Source: Mesorhizobium sp. WSM3862 (GTDB taxonomy: Bacteria > Pseudomonadota > Alphaproteobacteria > Rhizobiales > Rhizobiaceae). From it: a DNA stretch of 64,000 bases. Numbering within the stretch: the first letter of the stretch is position 1; each line of letters opens with the position of its first letter. Below are positions 10,934 through 19,871 of this stretch, one piece after another. The DNA is taken from contig NZ_NSGE01000003.1 in NCBI RefSeq assembly GCF_002294985.1, positions 682,001 through 746,000 on the forward strand. The letters run 5' to 3'. The notes under the pieces were generated by a model. The model saw only the letters and a list, made by a program, of their open reading frames with translations, made no database searches and was not told the origin of the DNA. The position numbers were made by a program, and so were the translations under genes.

Positions 10934-11707
10934 ATGGGTCTTCTGGACGGCAAGGTTGCCATTGTCACCGGCGCGAGCTCCGGCATCGGCCGCGCCATCG
11001 CGCAACGCTACGCGCAAGACGGCGCGAAGGTGGTGATCGCCGATACGCGCGAGGGGCCTATCGAAGGCGGCGAGACATCGGTCCGGCTGATCGAAGCGGC
11101 GGGCGGTGAGGCGATCTTCATCTCCACGGACATCGCCGATCAGGAGGCCGTCATAACCATGATGCGGCAGGCGGTGGACCGGTTCGGGCGGCTCGATATC
11201 CTGGTCAACAACGCCGCGGTCTATACCTCGACCAATCTGCTCCAGACCACGCCGGAGCAATGGGCGAAGGTGATCGACGTCAACGTCACCGGCTTCTTCT
11301 ACTGCTCGCAACAGGCGGTGCTGCAGATGCTCAGGCAGGAGCCGGTCAACGGCGTACGCGGGCGCATCATCAATATCGCCTCGCAGCACGGTATGGTCGC
11401 CTGCCCGGGCGATTTCCCCTATTCGGTCAGCAAGGGCGCGATCGTGCAGATGACGCGCCAGATCGCGGTCGATCACGCCGAGGACCTGATCGTCTGCAAT
11501 GCGATAGCTCCCGGCAAGATCATCACCGGCAAGCCGGGCATCGCCAACGACCCCGATGCGCTCGACTATTCGCGCCGCCGCACGCCATGGCCGCGGCTTG
11601 GCGAGCCGAACGATGTCGCCGGCGCGGCGCTTTTCCTGGCCAGCGACCTTGCGACATACGTCACCGGGATCAACCTGATGGTGGACGGCGGCTGGATGGC
11701 CGGCTGA
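10934..11707 (+). CDS. SDR family oxidoreductase (FabG-like)
   Basis: Classical short-chain dehydrogenase of 257 aa: cofactor motif TGASSGIG, NNAAVYTS (NNAG position), catalytic Ser in 'NIASQHG', YSVSK (YxxxK) and terminal VDGGW. The aspartate after the second strand in 'VVIADTR' suggests NAD(H) rather than NADP(H). The ATG at 10934 is preceded by GAGGCGGG and lies 10 bases after the amidohydrolase stop. It is the last gene of the rightward operon; a strong hairpin follows 21 bases after its stop. The reaction is probably oxidation of an alcohol formed by an upstream step. Confidence 0.9.
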   Translation: MGLLDGKVAIVTGASSGIGRAIAQRYAQDGAKVVIADTREGPIEGGETSVRLIEAAGGEAIFISTDIADQEAVITMMRQAVDRFGRLDILVNNAAVYTSTNLLQTTPEQWAKVIDVNVTGFFYCSQQAVLQMLRQEPVNGVRGRIINIASQHGMVACPGDFPYSVSKGAIVQMTRQIAVDHAEDLIVCNAIAPGKIITGKPGIANDPDALDYSRRRTPWPRLGEPNDVAGAALFLASDLATYVTGINLMVDGGWMAG

Positions 11708-11728
11708 GCGGTCATCGCGCGAAAGCAA

Positions 11729-11753
11729 AGGCCGGCTGCAAAGCGGCCGGCCT
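11729..11753. terminator. Bidirectional terminator between convergent operons
   Basis: Stem AGGCCGGCTGC / GCGGCCGGCCT with a three-base AAA loop: 11 base pairs including one G-T pair, flanked by CAA on one side and CCTTCC on the other. It lies between the stop of the rightward operon (11707) and the stop of the leftward operon (11785), so it probably serves both. Confidence 0.75.
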
Positions 11754-11784
11754 CCTTCCTATCCGACGATCACGACGATCGCAG

Positions 11785-12687
11785 CTACTTATTCGGCACT
11801 TCGTAGACCTTGCCGTGCCAAGGTGCTGCATCGATCTGGTCGAGGGCCATCACGTAAAGCTCCTTTTCATCGGGCCCGAAGGCGAAGTTCGGCATGGACG
11901 GCGACGTCACCGAAAGCGTGCGCAAGAGCTTGGCGTCCTTGTCCACCACTATGATCTTGCCCGGCGCGTCGAGCGAGCGCGGGCTCTGGCCTATATACAT
12001 CTCGCCGGCCTTGTCCATCTTGATGCCGTCCGGCCAGATATGCGGCTGGTTCGGGAACAGATCGTCGAGCCGAAGGAAGACGCGACGGTTGCTCAAGCTG
12101 TGGTCGGCCCCGACGTCGAACTCGATGATGCGGTTGTCCTCGGTTTCGACCAGGTAGAGCATCTTGCCGTCGTTCGACATGACCAGCCCATTGGCATTGT
12201 GCAGGTCGCCAGCCACCTTCTTCACGCTGCCGTCCTTGCCGATGTAGTAGGCCGACGCGTCGATCAGCGGACCGCCCTTGCCGGAGCCGGTGAAGTAGAT
12301 GCCGCCCTCCTTGTCCGGCGCGAAATCATTGGGGCCGCTGAACGGCTTGCCGTCGGTGTCCTTGTCGTAGGCCGGCAGCGTCTTGCCGTCGGCCGAGATG
12401 CGGCCGATCGTGTTGTTGTCGTAGCAGGTGACGACGAATTCGCCCGTCGCGGTCGGCAGCACGGCCGAAGGGCCGCAGCCATCCATCTTCCAGAAAATCG
12501 CGTTCTTCTTGCCGTCCCAAACGTCCACAGTGCCGCGGCCGTATTCGACGTAGAAGAGCTTGTCCTGGTACCAGATCGGGCCCTCGGCGAACCAAGCGTC
12601 GTCATTGATCACCTTGACGTTCGCGGCGTGTGCCGATGCGGTAAGAGCGAGGGCTAACACTGTGCCCAGCAAATGCTGTCTTGTCAT
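11785..12687 (-). CDS. Exported SMP-30/gluconolactonase-family protein
   Basis: A 300-aa beta-propeller protein of the SMP-30/gluconolactonase/LRE family. An N-terminal signal peptide (MTRQHLLGTVLALALTASAHA, cut after AHA) places it in the periplasm. Propeller motifs include 'FAEGPIWY' (metal Glu), 'GPNDFAPDKEGGIYFT' and 'PDGIKMDKAGEMYIG', where the Asn and Asp bind Ca/Zn in characterised members. The ATG at 12687 has AAAGGGGAAG before it; the longer open frame upstream runs into the mttB-like gene and is rejected. It is the last gene of the leftward operon, 34 bases after the methyltransferase stop. A lactone-hydrolysing role is plausible but the substrate is unknown. Confidence 0.85.
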   Translation of the reverse strand: MTRQHLLGTVLALALTASAHAANVKVINDDAWFAEGPIWYQDKLFYVEYGRGTVDVWDGKKNAIFWKMDGCGPSAVLPTATGEFVVTCYDNNTIGRISADGKTLPAYDKDTDGKPFSGPNDFAPDKEGGIYFTGSGKGGPLIDASAYYIGKDGSVKKVAGDLHNANGLVMSNDGKMLYLVETEDNRIIEFDVGADHSLSNRRVFLRLDDLFPNQPHIWPDGIKMDKAGEMYIGQSPRSLDAPGKIIVVDKDAKLLRTLSVTSPSMPNFAFGPDEKELYVMALDQIDAAPWHGKVYEVPNK

Positions 12688-12721
12688 GCGCTTCCCCTTT
12701 CTTTCGTTGAACTCCAGGCGC

Positions 12722-14266
12722 TTAGGGCTCGCCGGCGCCGATCTCCTCCTTGCGGCGCGCGACATAGGCGTCCAGTTCCTCGCGGATGGCTGGATCCATA
12801 ACCGGTTCCTCGTAGTCGCTAAGCGCCTGCTGCCAGAGCTGCGTCGCCCGCTCCAGCGCATCGTGGCCGCCCGCTTCCTGCCAGCTGCCGTAATTTTGCC
12901 AATTGGACAGCATCGGCCGGTAGAAGGCGGTCTCGTAGCGCGCCATGGTGTGCTCCGACCCGAAGAAATGTCCGCCGGTCGGCACGGCCTTGATCGCCTC
13001 GAAGCCGAGATCGTCCTCCTCGAACGGCATCGGCCGCAGGAACTCCATCATGTTCTGCAGGATCTCGACGTCGAGGACGAGCTTCTCGTAGGAGGCTGTC
13101 AGCCCGCCCTCCAGCCATCCGGCGGCGTGATAGATCAGGTTCGCGCCGCCGAGCACCGCGCCCCAGGTCGCCATCTCGGTCTCATAGGCCGCCTGCAGGT
13201 CGACGACATTGGAGGCGTTGGCATTGGAGGTGCGGTAGGGAAGGTTATAGCGCCGCGCCAGCTGTCCGGCGACGATGTTGGCCTTGGCGTTCTCCGGCGT
13301 GCCGAAGGCAGGCGCGCCGGAACGCATGTCGACATTGGACGTGAAGGCGCCATACATCACCGGCGTGCCTGGATTGACCAGCTGCGTCAGCGTCACGCCG
13401 AACAGGGCCTCGGCATTCTGCTGCGCAAGAGCCGCGGCCAGCGTCACGGGAGTCATGGCGCCCATCAGGGTGAAGGGCGTGATCGTCACCGGCTGGCCGT
13501 GCTCGGCCATGGCGATCAGGCCTTCGGCCATCGCCTCGTCGAACAGGCGCGGCGAGTTGACGGAAATAATCGTCGTGACCCCCGGCGAATTGCGCAGTGC
13601 CTCGATGGTCGTGCCGCGTGCGATCGCTGTCATGGCGATGCTATCCATGGCGCGGCCGCGGCCGATCGCCGAGCAATGGAAGCTCAGATCCGACAGCGTG
13701 AGATTGGCGCGATAGGTGTCGAGATGGCGCGAATTCGCCGGCAGCTCCATAGGCGCCACCACCTGGTTGCCGATGATATGGATGGCGTTGAAATGATGCG
13801 CGAGGCGGATGAAGTTCTCATAGTCAGCCAGATTGCCCTGCCGGCGGCCGTTGATGCGGTCATGCACATTGGGCGGCCCGGCGACCAGCCCGAACACCAG
13901 CGAATTGCCGCCGATGCGGATCTGCTTGTCCGGATTGCGCGAGCTTAGCGAGAAGGACGATGGCGCGTTCCTAAGCGCTTCCCTGACGATGCTCTCGTCG
14001 ATCCGCACCGTGTTCTCGGCCCGATCAACGATGGCGCCCGCGGCCTCGAAGATACCCAGCACCTTCTCGCCCATGACGCGGATGCCGAGTTCGGACAAAA
14101 TACGCATCGAGGTGCGGTGGAGCTTGTCCATCTGCTCCTCGTCGAGGATCTGCATCGGCGCGTAGGGGTTTGTGACGCGCTGCCAGGGCAGTTGCGCAAT
14201 GCCGCCGCCACTGCGCCCGGCCGCTCTGGTGCGCCGTCCGCCGCTTCGCCTGTCATGCGCTGTCAT
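12722..14266 (-). CDS. Trimethylamine methyltransferase (MttB) family protein, non-pyrrolysine
   Basis: A 514-aa TIM-barrel methyltransferase of the MttB superfamily. The frame has no amber codon, so this is the non-pyrrolysine branch that in other bacteria demethylates glycine betaine, proline betaine or carnitine by passing a methyl group to a corrinoid protein. Typical segments are 'ILSELGIRVMGEKVL' near the N-terminus, 'HIIGNQVVAPMELP', and the C-terminal 'AVPTGGHFFGSEHTMARYETAFYRP'-type region (GGHFFGSEHT). ATG 14266 is preceded by GAGGAGG. No corrinoid protein (MtbC/MttC) or methyl-corrinoid:folate transferase lies in the window. Being in one operon with sarcosine oxidase, it probably acts on an N-methylated amino acid or betaine. 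Confidence 0.87.
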   Translation of the reverse strand: MTAHDRRSGGRRTRAAGRSGGGIAQLPWQRVTNPYAPMQILDEEQMDKLHRTSMRILSELGIRVMGEKVLGIFEAAGAIVDRAENTVRIDESIVREALRNAPSSFSLSSRNPDKQIRIGGNSLVFGLVAGPPNVHDRINGRRQGNLADYENFIRLAHHFNAIHIIGNQVVAPMELPANSRHLDTYRANLTLSDLSFHCSAIGRGRAMDSIAMTAIARGTTIEALRNSPGVTTIISVNSPRLFDEAMAEGLIAMAEHGQPVTITPFTLMGAMTPVTLAAALAQQNAEALFGVTLTQLVNPGTPVMYGAFTSNVDMRSGAPAFGTPENAKANIVAGQLARRYNLPYRTSNANASNVVDLQAAYETEMATWGAVLGGANLIYHAAGWLEGGLTASYEKLVLDVEILQNMMEFLRPMPFEEDDLGFEAIKAVPTGGHFFGSEHTMARYETAFYRPMLSNWQNYGSWQEAGGHDALERATQLWQQALSDYEEPVMDPAIREELDAYVARRKEEIGAGEP

Positions 14267-14279
14267 CGGCCTGTCCTCC

Positions 14280-15248
14280 TCAATAGCCGCGTCCCGGATC
14301 GACGGCATTCGCCAAAGGCTCGCCACGCCGGTAGCGGGTGAGATTCTCGGCAAACATGCGTGCCGACTTCACGTCCCAGCCGTCGTAGACGGACGAGCAA
14401 TGCGGCGTGACGATCACGTTCTCGTAGCCCCACAGCGGATGCGCCGGCGGCAGCGGCTCGACGGCGAAGACGTCGAGCGCCGCGCCCTTGATCCGGCCAC
14501 CGTCGAGCGCCGCAAGGAGCGCCGCCTCGTCGACGACGCCGCCGCGGGAAACGTCGATCAGCACCACCGAAGGCTTCATCGCCGAGAAGGCTTCGCTGCC
14601 CACAATGCCACGTGTGCTTTCGAGCAGCGGCACGGCGCACAAGATGAAATCGGCACGACCCCACAGGCTGGGCAGGTCGGCCATGCCGTGCACCTCATCG
14701 ATGTGGTCGGTCGGTTTCGGGCTGGCGCGCACGCCCAGGGTCGTCATGCCGAAGGCCCTGGCCCGGATGGCGACCGCCTGCCCCGTCTTGCCGAGCCCAA
14801 GGATCAGCAGCGTCTTGCCCTGGATCGGCTCGACCTTGCCGGCCGTCCAACTCCTGGCAGCCTGCTCGCGCGCGAAGCCGCGCAGGCCGAGCGAGAAGGA
14901 AAGCATCGCGCCGAAGACATATTCGGCCATCATGTCGGCGGCGACGCCGGCTGAGTTGGTTATCGTCACCTTGGTCGGATCCCAGGGGCGCAGGTGATCC
15001 GTGCCGGAGCCGCCGACCGAAACCCAGCGCACGGTCGGGCTCTCGACCAGCGCCGCGCGCGGATAGCGCGATCCCCGGTCGAATTTGATGGTGAACACCA
15101 CCTCGGCGCCGGTGTCCGCAATCAGGTCGGGAAGCACCTCGTAGCTGTCGCAGCCGAGCACCCTGAGATCGGGATGGGTTTCCGCCAGCGCCGCAATCGG
15201 CCCGTCCGGCGCGTCGCTGCTGACGATGATTGTTGGCCGCGCGGACAT
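14280..15248 (-). CDS. D-2-hydroxyacid dehydrogenase
   Basis: NAD(P)-dependent D-isomer 2-hydroxyacid dehydrogenase, 322 aa. Nucleotide-binding GLGKTG lies near residue 145; the catalytic triad positions are visible as Arg in 'DVSRGGVVDE', Glu in 'FAVEPLPP' and His in 'VIVTPHCSS'. It would interconvert a 2-oxo acid (glyoxylate, hydroxypyruvate or similar) with its D-hydroxyacid. The start at 15248 lies one base after the DapA-like stop on this strand, and its stop is 13 bases before the mttB-like start, so it belongs firmly to this operon. Glyoxylate-type products would fit a sarcosine/glycine-related pathway. Confidence 0.9.
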   Translation of the reverse strand: MSARPTIIVSSDAPDGPIAALAETHPDLRVLGCDSYEVLPDLIADTGAEVVFTIKFDRGSRYPRAALVESPTVRWVSVGGSGTDHLRPWDPTKVTITNSAGVAADMMAEYVFGAMLSFSLGLRGFAREQAARSWTAGKVEPIQGKTLLILGLGKTGQAVAIRARAFGMTTLGVRASPKPTDHIDEVHGMADLPSLWGRADFILCAVPLLESTRGIVGSEAFSAMKPSVVLIDVSRGGVVDEAALLAALDGGRIKGAALDVFAVEPLPPAHPLWGYENVIVTPHCSSVYDGWDVKSARMFAENLTRYRRGEPLANAVDPGRGY

Positions 15249-15249
15249 T

Positions 15250-16167
15250 TCAGCCCCGCCTCGGACCAGGAATGTGATCGGCAAGAGGACCCAGTGCCTC
15301 GAGCAAAGCCTTGCCTGCCTGCGGGCTGGTGTTCTCATGCGGCGCGCGCAGGTTGAGCCAGCGCTGGTCGCCGGAGCGCACGGCAAGTGCCGCTTTCATG
15401 CCGCCGATCAGCCCCGCGGTCTGAACCGCCTTTCGAAATTCCTTTATGGCGGCATCGGCGGCCGAGACGTCGCGGCCGGCGCGCGCGCCGTCATAGACGG
15501 CGCGGATAGCCCTGGCGTTGAGGTTGACGGAAGCGGAAATGCAGCCCGCCGCGCCGGCGACCAGGCCTTGGGTAAGCTGGCCCTCGGAACTCGGGAAGAC
15601 GGAGACGTTGGGCGCCGCCGCGATCACGGCGGCGGTGTTGTCCCAGTTCCCGGCACTGTCCTTGTAGGCGACAACGGTTTCGGGAAATGCCGCGTTGAGC
15701 CGCGCCGTCAGCGCCGGCGACACCGGCACCCCGGAATTCTGCGGGATGTGATAGAGGATCAGCTTGAGCTTCGGGCTGGCGACTTTCTCGACCAGTTCCG
15801 AATAATAGCGTGCCTGCCCGTTATCGCCCGCCGCCGTGTAGAAGAACGAAGGCAGCACCATGACGCCGGCGCAGCCGAGTTCCAGGGCATGCCGGCTCAG
15901 TTCGAGCGTCTCGGGCAGCGCGGTCAAGCCTGTGCCGGGCATCATCTTATCGGCCGGGATGCCGGCCTCGGCCAGCCACTCCAGGGCTTGCATGCGTTCG
16001 CGCGGCGACAGCGACAGCGCCTCGCCGGTCGTCCCAAACGGCGAAAGGTAATGCGCGCCCTGAGCAAGCACCCATTTCGCATGGTTGACCCACAGATCGC
16101 GGGCGACGCTGCCGTCTTTGTCGAAGGGCGTCAGGATGGGCGCAATGACGCCTTGTACGCTGTTCAT
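15250..16167 (-). CDS. Dihydrodipicolinate synthase (DapA)/N-acetylneuraminate lyase family protein
   Basis: Class I aldolase-type protein of 305 aa. The pyruvate-site motif GTTGEA is at 45-50, the active-site Tyr139 is in YHIP (usual YN.P) and the Schiff-base Lys169 is in 'VAYKDSAGN'. These are intact, so it should be an active lyase or synthase that uses or makes a 2-oxo acid. The housekeeping dapA role is unlikely because the gene is embedded between sarcosine-oxidase and hydroxyacid-dehydrogenase genes. The family includes hydratase-aldolases, KDG dehydratases and cis-4-hydroxyproline-pathway deaminases; which one applies is not clear. The stop overlaps nothing; the start overlaps the soxG-like stop by four bases. 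Confidence 0.9.
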   Translation of the reverse strand: MNSVQGVIAPILTPFDKDGSVARDLWVNHAKWVLAQGAHYLSPFGTTGEALSLSPRERMQALEWLAEAGIPADKMMPGTGLTALPETLELSRHALELGCAGVMVLPSFFYTAAGDNGQARYYSELVEKVASPKLKLILYHIPQNSGVPVSPALTARLNAAFPETVVAYKDSAGNWDNTAAVIAAAPNVSVFPSSEGQLTQGLVAGAAGCISASVNLNARAIRAVYDGARAGRDVSAADAAIKEFRKAVQTAGLIGGMKAALAVRSGDQRWLNLRAPHENTSPQAGKALLEALGPLADHIPGPRRG

Positions 16168-16763
16168 CGATGGTTCTCCCGGGTCGTCGTGTCGCCGTCG
16201 GCGAGCTGCGCCGCCGCGTCGACTGTTCTGATAAAGAATGCTGTCGAGGCGATGTCGAAGAAGATGTCGAAGCCCCCCACGCTGCGCACAAGCACGGCTT
16301 CGAGATGGGCGACGCGCGTCTGCGCGATCTCGTCATCGGCAAAACGGGCAGGCCTGAGGTCCAGTGCGCAAAGCCTCGCCATCACCGCTTCTGCCGACTG
16401 GCCGGAAAGTCGCATCCAGCTCCAGCCCTCCTCGCGCCAGGACCAATAGCCGCGCGGGTCCTTCTCGGCCTGCCAGTCGGCAATAAGCTTTGCGGCGGCG
16501 CCACCGGCCCCTATATCGTCAATCGCCAGGAAATCTTCGCTGCCAAGTCTTAGCAGCCTGACGCCGCCCTGTATGGCGATGCGATTGACGGGCGGTAAGG
16601 AGAGACCCTGCGCTTCGAGCCAGGCTGAACTGCCCGGACCCTTGATGCCGAAGCGCGATCGGGCCGTCAGATCGGTCACTATCAGCTGCGCATTTGGCAG
16701 AACTGCTTCAGCGGCCGAGCCGTTCGGCGACAGGGGAAATGTCCGCATGGCAAGACCGGCCAT
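16164..16763 (-). CDS. soxG: Sarcosine oxidase gamma subunit family protein
   Basis: Small subunit of heterotetrameric sarcosine oxidase, 199 aa, of the usual size. The sequence shows the GcvT-like fold of the family: 'LTARSRFGIKGPGSSAWLEAQGLSLP', 'EDFLAI', and 'VDLSHLR'-like region replaced here by 'ALDLRPARF'. The ATG at 16763 lies 2 bases after the soxA stop; the longer frame upstream only reads through soxA in another phase. SoxG stabilises the alpha-beta contact and has no cofactor of its own. It identifies the whole block 21113-16164 as a soxBDAG unit in the standard order. Confidence 0.85.
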   Translation of the reverse strand: MAGLAMRTFPLSPNGSAAEAVLPNAQLIVTDLTARSRFGIKGPGSSAWLEAQGLSLPPVNRIAIQGGVRLLRLGSEDFLAIDDIGAGGAAAKLIADWQAEKDPRGYWSWREEGWSWMRLSGQSAEAVMARLCALDLRPARFADDEIAQTRVAHLEAVLVRSVGGFDIFFDIASTAFFIRTVDAAAQLADGDTTTRENHR

Positions 16764-16765
16764 CG

Positions 16766-19615
16766 TTACATCTCCTGCCGGACGTTCTGCCGATCGACGA
16801 AGGCGTGACCGATCACCGGCACCTGCACCAATTCGCCGCTGCGACACTTCACCGTGACCTTGCTGCCGGGGGCAGCGTCGTCGATATGGACATAGGCCAG
16901 CGCGATTGTGTGGCCAAGCGTTGGCGAGAAGCCAATCGAAGTGATCTGCCCCACCGGGTTGCCGCCGCGCAGCACCAGGCAGGACTCGCCTGGGATATTG
17001 CTTGCACCCTCGAAAGAGAGGCCGACGAGCCGGCGCGTTTCGCCAAGCCTCGTCCGCATCTCGGTCGACCGCTTGCCGACGAAGAAGGGCTTCTTCTTCG
17101 AAACCGCCCAGCCGAAACCGAGCTCGTCGGGCGTGGTCAGCGCGTCGGTATCCTGGCCGATCAGGATATGCCCCTTTTCAAGCCGCAGCATGCGCGAGGC
17201 CTCGAGTCCATAGGGGCGCAAGCCATGCGGCTTGCCGGCCTCAGACAAAGCGTCCCACAGCGCGACCGCGTAGCTGGAAGGACAGTGGAGCTCGTAGCTC
17301 ACCTCGCCCGTGAAGCCGATCCGCATCACACGCACCGGCAGGCCGGCCAGCATGCCTTCGCGCCCGTGGAGATAGGGGAAAGCGTCGCGCGAGAAATCGA
17401 TGTCGCCATCTAGCGCCTGCAAGACCTCACGCGCCTTCGGGCCGGTGACGTTCATGCCGGAAAATGCTGCCGTGACGTTGAGCACGTCGACCTTCAGCCG
17501 CCACTGCGCATTCCAGAACAGCATGTCGGCCTGCACGCGGGCGACGGCGCCGGTCGTCGCGGTGACGTAGAACAGGTCATCGGCGAGACGATAGGCGACG
17601 CCGTCATCGATAACCGTGCCCATCTCGTTGAGCATCAGGCAGTAGCGGACGCGGCCGACGCGCTGGTTGGCATGCGCCATCGTGTACATCCGATCGAGGA
17701 AGGCGCCGGCGTCAGGACCGCGGATCTCCAGCTTGCCCAAAGTCGACACGTCGAGCATGCCGACGCCGTTGCGGACCGCGGCGATCTCTTCGCGGACCAG
17801 GCGGTCTATCCGGTCTTCCGGCCCGTAAAAATACGGCCGCCACCAGGCACCGATCGGCTTCATGCGAGCGTTGAGTGCGAGATGGCGCGCATGCAGCGCG
17901 GTGCGCCGCTCCAACGGCTCGTGATGGCCGGCGAGCACGCCGAGCTTCTCCGGTCCGGTCGGCGGCCGCGCCGTGGTGACGCCCACCTCGCCAACCCCAC
18001 GCTCCGTCGCTTCGGCGACGATCCGCGCCGTGGCGAGCGCCGAATGGCGGCCCTGGCTAGGCCCCATGCCGACGGTGGAAAAGCGCTTCACCAGTTCGAG
18101 TTCGCGATAGCCTTCCTTGACCGCATTCCTGAGGTCCTTGACCTGCAGATCCTCATCGAAATCGACGAAGTCGCGACCTTTTGCGTTGCCGGCGAGCGGT
18201 TGTGCCCAGGCAGCTGGCTCGGGCTCGTATTCGTTCTGCACGTCAGGAGGATCGCCGTGGCCCAGCCGCTCCAGAGCCTCGCGCGCGGCGCGGCGGCCGT
18301 CGGCCATCGCAGACTGCAACCGCGATTTGCCGGCAACGGCACCTGCCAGCCGGACGGCCGCGCCCTCCGGCAGACTGAGCGTCATTCGCGCCGTCGCATC
18401 GTCATAGCCGACCCTCGCTCCCGCATGGCAGGGCAACTGCCAGGCAGGCACCGAGCCGACGGAGACCGCCACGAGATCGCAGTCGATCCAGCGGCTGCCA
18501 ATGCGGACTCGCGCGACGTGCTTGTTGCCGCGCGTCCCGGAAGCTTCCTCGATCGGGGCGCCTGCGAGGATCCCTATCCCTCTGGCCCGAAGCTCACCGG
18601 CGCGGTCGCCGGCATTTGGCCGAGGATCGACGATCGCGGCCAGTTCGACGCCAGCCTCGACCAGATCCAGCGCGCAGTCGTAGCCATCGTCATTGGCGGC
18701 CAGCACGACTGCCCGCCGGCCAGGCTGCACCGCGTAATGGCGGAGCAATCGTTGCACGGCGCCGCCGGCCATGATGCCAGGCAGATCGTTGTTGCGGAAC
18801 ACCGCCGGCTGCTCGATGGCGCCTGTCGCCAGGACAACCTCGCGGGCGCGGGTTCGGTAGAGCCGGTTGCCCTGGATCAGCGGCAGCCAATTGTCCTCAT
18901 ACCAGCCGTTGCAGATGGTGCCGGTCATGATGCGCAGATTGGGGAGCTTGGCTGCCTTGGCTGCCAGACTGAACAATATGCCCGGATCGCAGCGGCGATA
19001 GGTCAGCGAACCGCCAATTTCGGGATTGTCGTCGCACAACAGCACGTCGGCGCCGGCTTGTGCTGCCGAGATCGCGGCAGACAAACCCGCCGGCCCCGCG
19101 CCGGCGACCAGCAGGTCGCAGTGAAGATGCGCCTTGTCGAAACTCAGATGCGGCGCCTTGACGTCGACGATCCCGAGCCCCGCCTTGCGACGGATCATCG
19201 GCTCCCAGAAGCGGAGCCAGCTGTCCTGTCTCGGACCCATGAAGGTGCGGTAGTAGAAGCCGACCGGCAGGAAACGTCCAAAGCGGTCGATCACCGCATC
19301 GCGGTCGTTTTCCAGCGAGCCGTTGACGTTCTGCGCCATCACCATCATGCCGTCCTGGAGCGGCGTCAGGTCGGCGGGAACATTCGGCTCCGACGGCAAT
19401 TGCACCAGCGTGTTCGCTTCCGCGCCGGCCATGGTCATGATGCCGCGCGGCCGGTGGTATTTGAACGAGCGCGACAGGACCCACTGGTCCGAGGCCGCCA
19501 GCGCGCTGGCGATGCAGTCGCCGGCAAAGCCATGATAAGCCTTGCCTTCGAAGGTGAAGCGGACAGGCCGCGTCCGGTCGAGGCGCGAGCCGTATGGCGT
19601 GCCAAGCCGCGTCAT
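16766..19615 (-). CDS. soxA: Sarcosine oxidase alpha subunit
   Basis: A 949-aa subunit with the standard domain order: N-terminal 2Fe-2S-ferredoxin-like fold (without its cysteines) that includes 'YHGFAGDCIASALAA', then an NAD-binding Rossmann region 'LLVAGAGPAGLSAAISAAQAG' near residue 165, and a C-terminal aminomethyltransferase (GcvT-like) half from about residue 580 ('LDVSTLGKLEIRGPDAGAFL'), where tetrahydrofolate binds. The enzyme oxidises sarcosine to glycine and passes the methyl carbon to folate as 5,10-methylene-THF. ATG 19615 starts in an ATGA overlap with soxD. It is slightly shorter than many rhizobial SoxA proteins (about 990-1000 aa) but no domain is missing. Related enzymes act on other N-methyl amino acids, so the true substrate may differ. 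Confidence 0.93.
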   Translation of the reverse strand: MTRLGTPYGSRLDRTRPVRFTFEGKAYHGFAGDCIASALAASDQWVLSRSFKYHRPRGIMTMAGAEANTLVQLPSEPNVPADLTPLQDGMMVMAQNVNGSLENDRDAVIDRFGRFLPVGFYYRTFMGPRQDSWLRFWEPMIRRKAGLGIVDVKAPHLSFDKAHLHCDLLVAGAGPAGLSAAISAAQAGADVLLCDDNPEIGGSLTYRRCDPGILFSLAAKAAKLPNLRIMTGTICNGWYEDNWLPLIQGNRLYRTRAREVVLATGAIEQPAVFRNNDLPGIMAGGAVQRLLRHYAVQPGRRAVVLAANDDGYDCALDLVEAGVELAAIVDPRPNAGDRAGELRARGIGILAGAPIEEASGTRGNKHVARVRIGSRWIDCDLVAVSVGSVPAWQLPCHAGARVGYDDATARMTLSLPEGAAVRLAGAVAGKSRLQSAMADGRRAAREALERLGHGDPPDVQNEYEPEPAAWAQPLAGNAKGRDFVDFDEDLQVKDLRNAVKEGYRELELVKRFSTVGMGPSQGRHSALATARIVAEATERGVGEVGVTTARPPTGPEKLGVLAGHHEPLERRTALHARHLALNARMKPIGAWWRPYFYGPEDRIDRLVREEIAAVRNGVGMLDVSTLGKLEIRGPDAGAFLDRMYTMAHANQRVGRVRYCLMLNEMGTVIDDGVAYRLADDLFYVTATTGAVARVQADMLFWNAQWRLKVDVLNVTAAFSGMNVTGPKAREVLQALDGDIDFSRDAFPYLHGREGMLAGLPVRVMRIGFTGEVSYELHCPSSYAVALWDALSEAGKPHGLRPYGLEASRMLRLEKGHILIGQDTDALTTPDELGFGWAVSKKKPFFVGKRSTEMRTRLGETRRLVGLSFEGASNIPGESCLVLRGGNPVGQITSIGFSPTLGHTIALAYVHIDDAAPGSKVTVKCRSGELVQVPVIGHAFVDRQNVRQEM

Positions 19616-19869
19616 GGCCGGCTCCCAGGGGCGTAGGTGCGGATGATCTCGTTGGTGACGACGTCGCGCTCGGCGAGGAAGAAGAAGTTGCTCGGCACGT
19701 GCCGCCACCACTCGACCACCACACCTTTTCGATTGTCCGCGCGGAAGAGATGCCTTGCCCACTCTGCGTCGGCGGCAGCGTCCGCATCGGGCCCCTGCCG
19801 CAGCGGACCGAAGGACTGGAATTCGTCGATGTTGCGCGGGCCGTTCATGGGGCAGTCAAGCAGCTTCAT
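19612..19869 (-). CDS. soxD: Sarcosine oxidase delta subunit, zinc site degenerate
   Basis: An 85-aa protein in the soxD position between soxB and soxA. Family features are the N-terminal CPxxGPR motif (here CPMNGPR), 'EWARHLFRADNRKG' and 'EWWRHVPSNFFFLAERD'. In typical SoxD the zinc is held by CPYC near the start and by H...C in the HxxxC segment. Here Cys6 and His57 remain, but the second cysteine is Asn9 and the last is Asn61. The protein therefore probably cannot bind zinc in the usual way. The start at 19869 lies 2 bases after the soxB stop; the longer frame upstream is out of phase with soxB. Confidence 0.8.
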   Translation of the reverse strand: MKLLDCPMNGPRNIDEFQSFGPLRQGPDADAAADAEWARHLFRADNRKGVVVEWWRHVPSNFFFLAERDVVTNEIIRTYAPGSRP

Positions 19870-19871
19870 GG

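Noticed and set aside
12722..14266. Possible pyrrolysine-containing MttB
   Set aside because: The frame has no internal TAG, so it belongs to the non-pyrrolysine branch.
17672..19636. 654-codon plus-strand open frame opposite soxA
   Set aside because: Antisense shadow; soxA on the minus strand is complete and in operon context.
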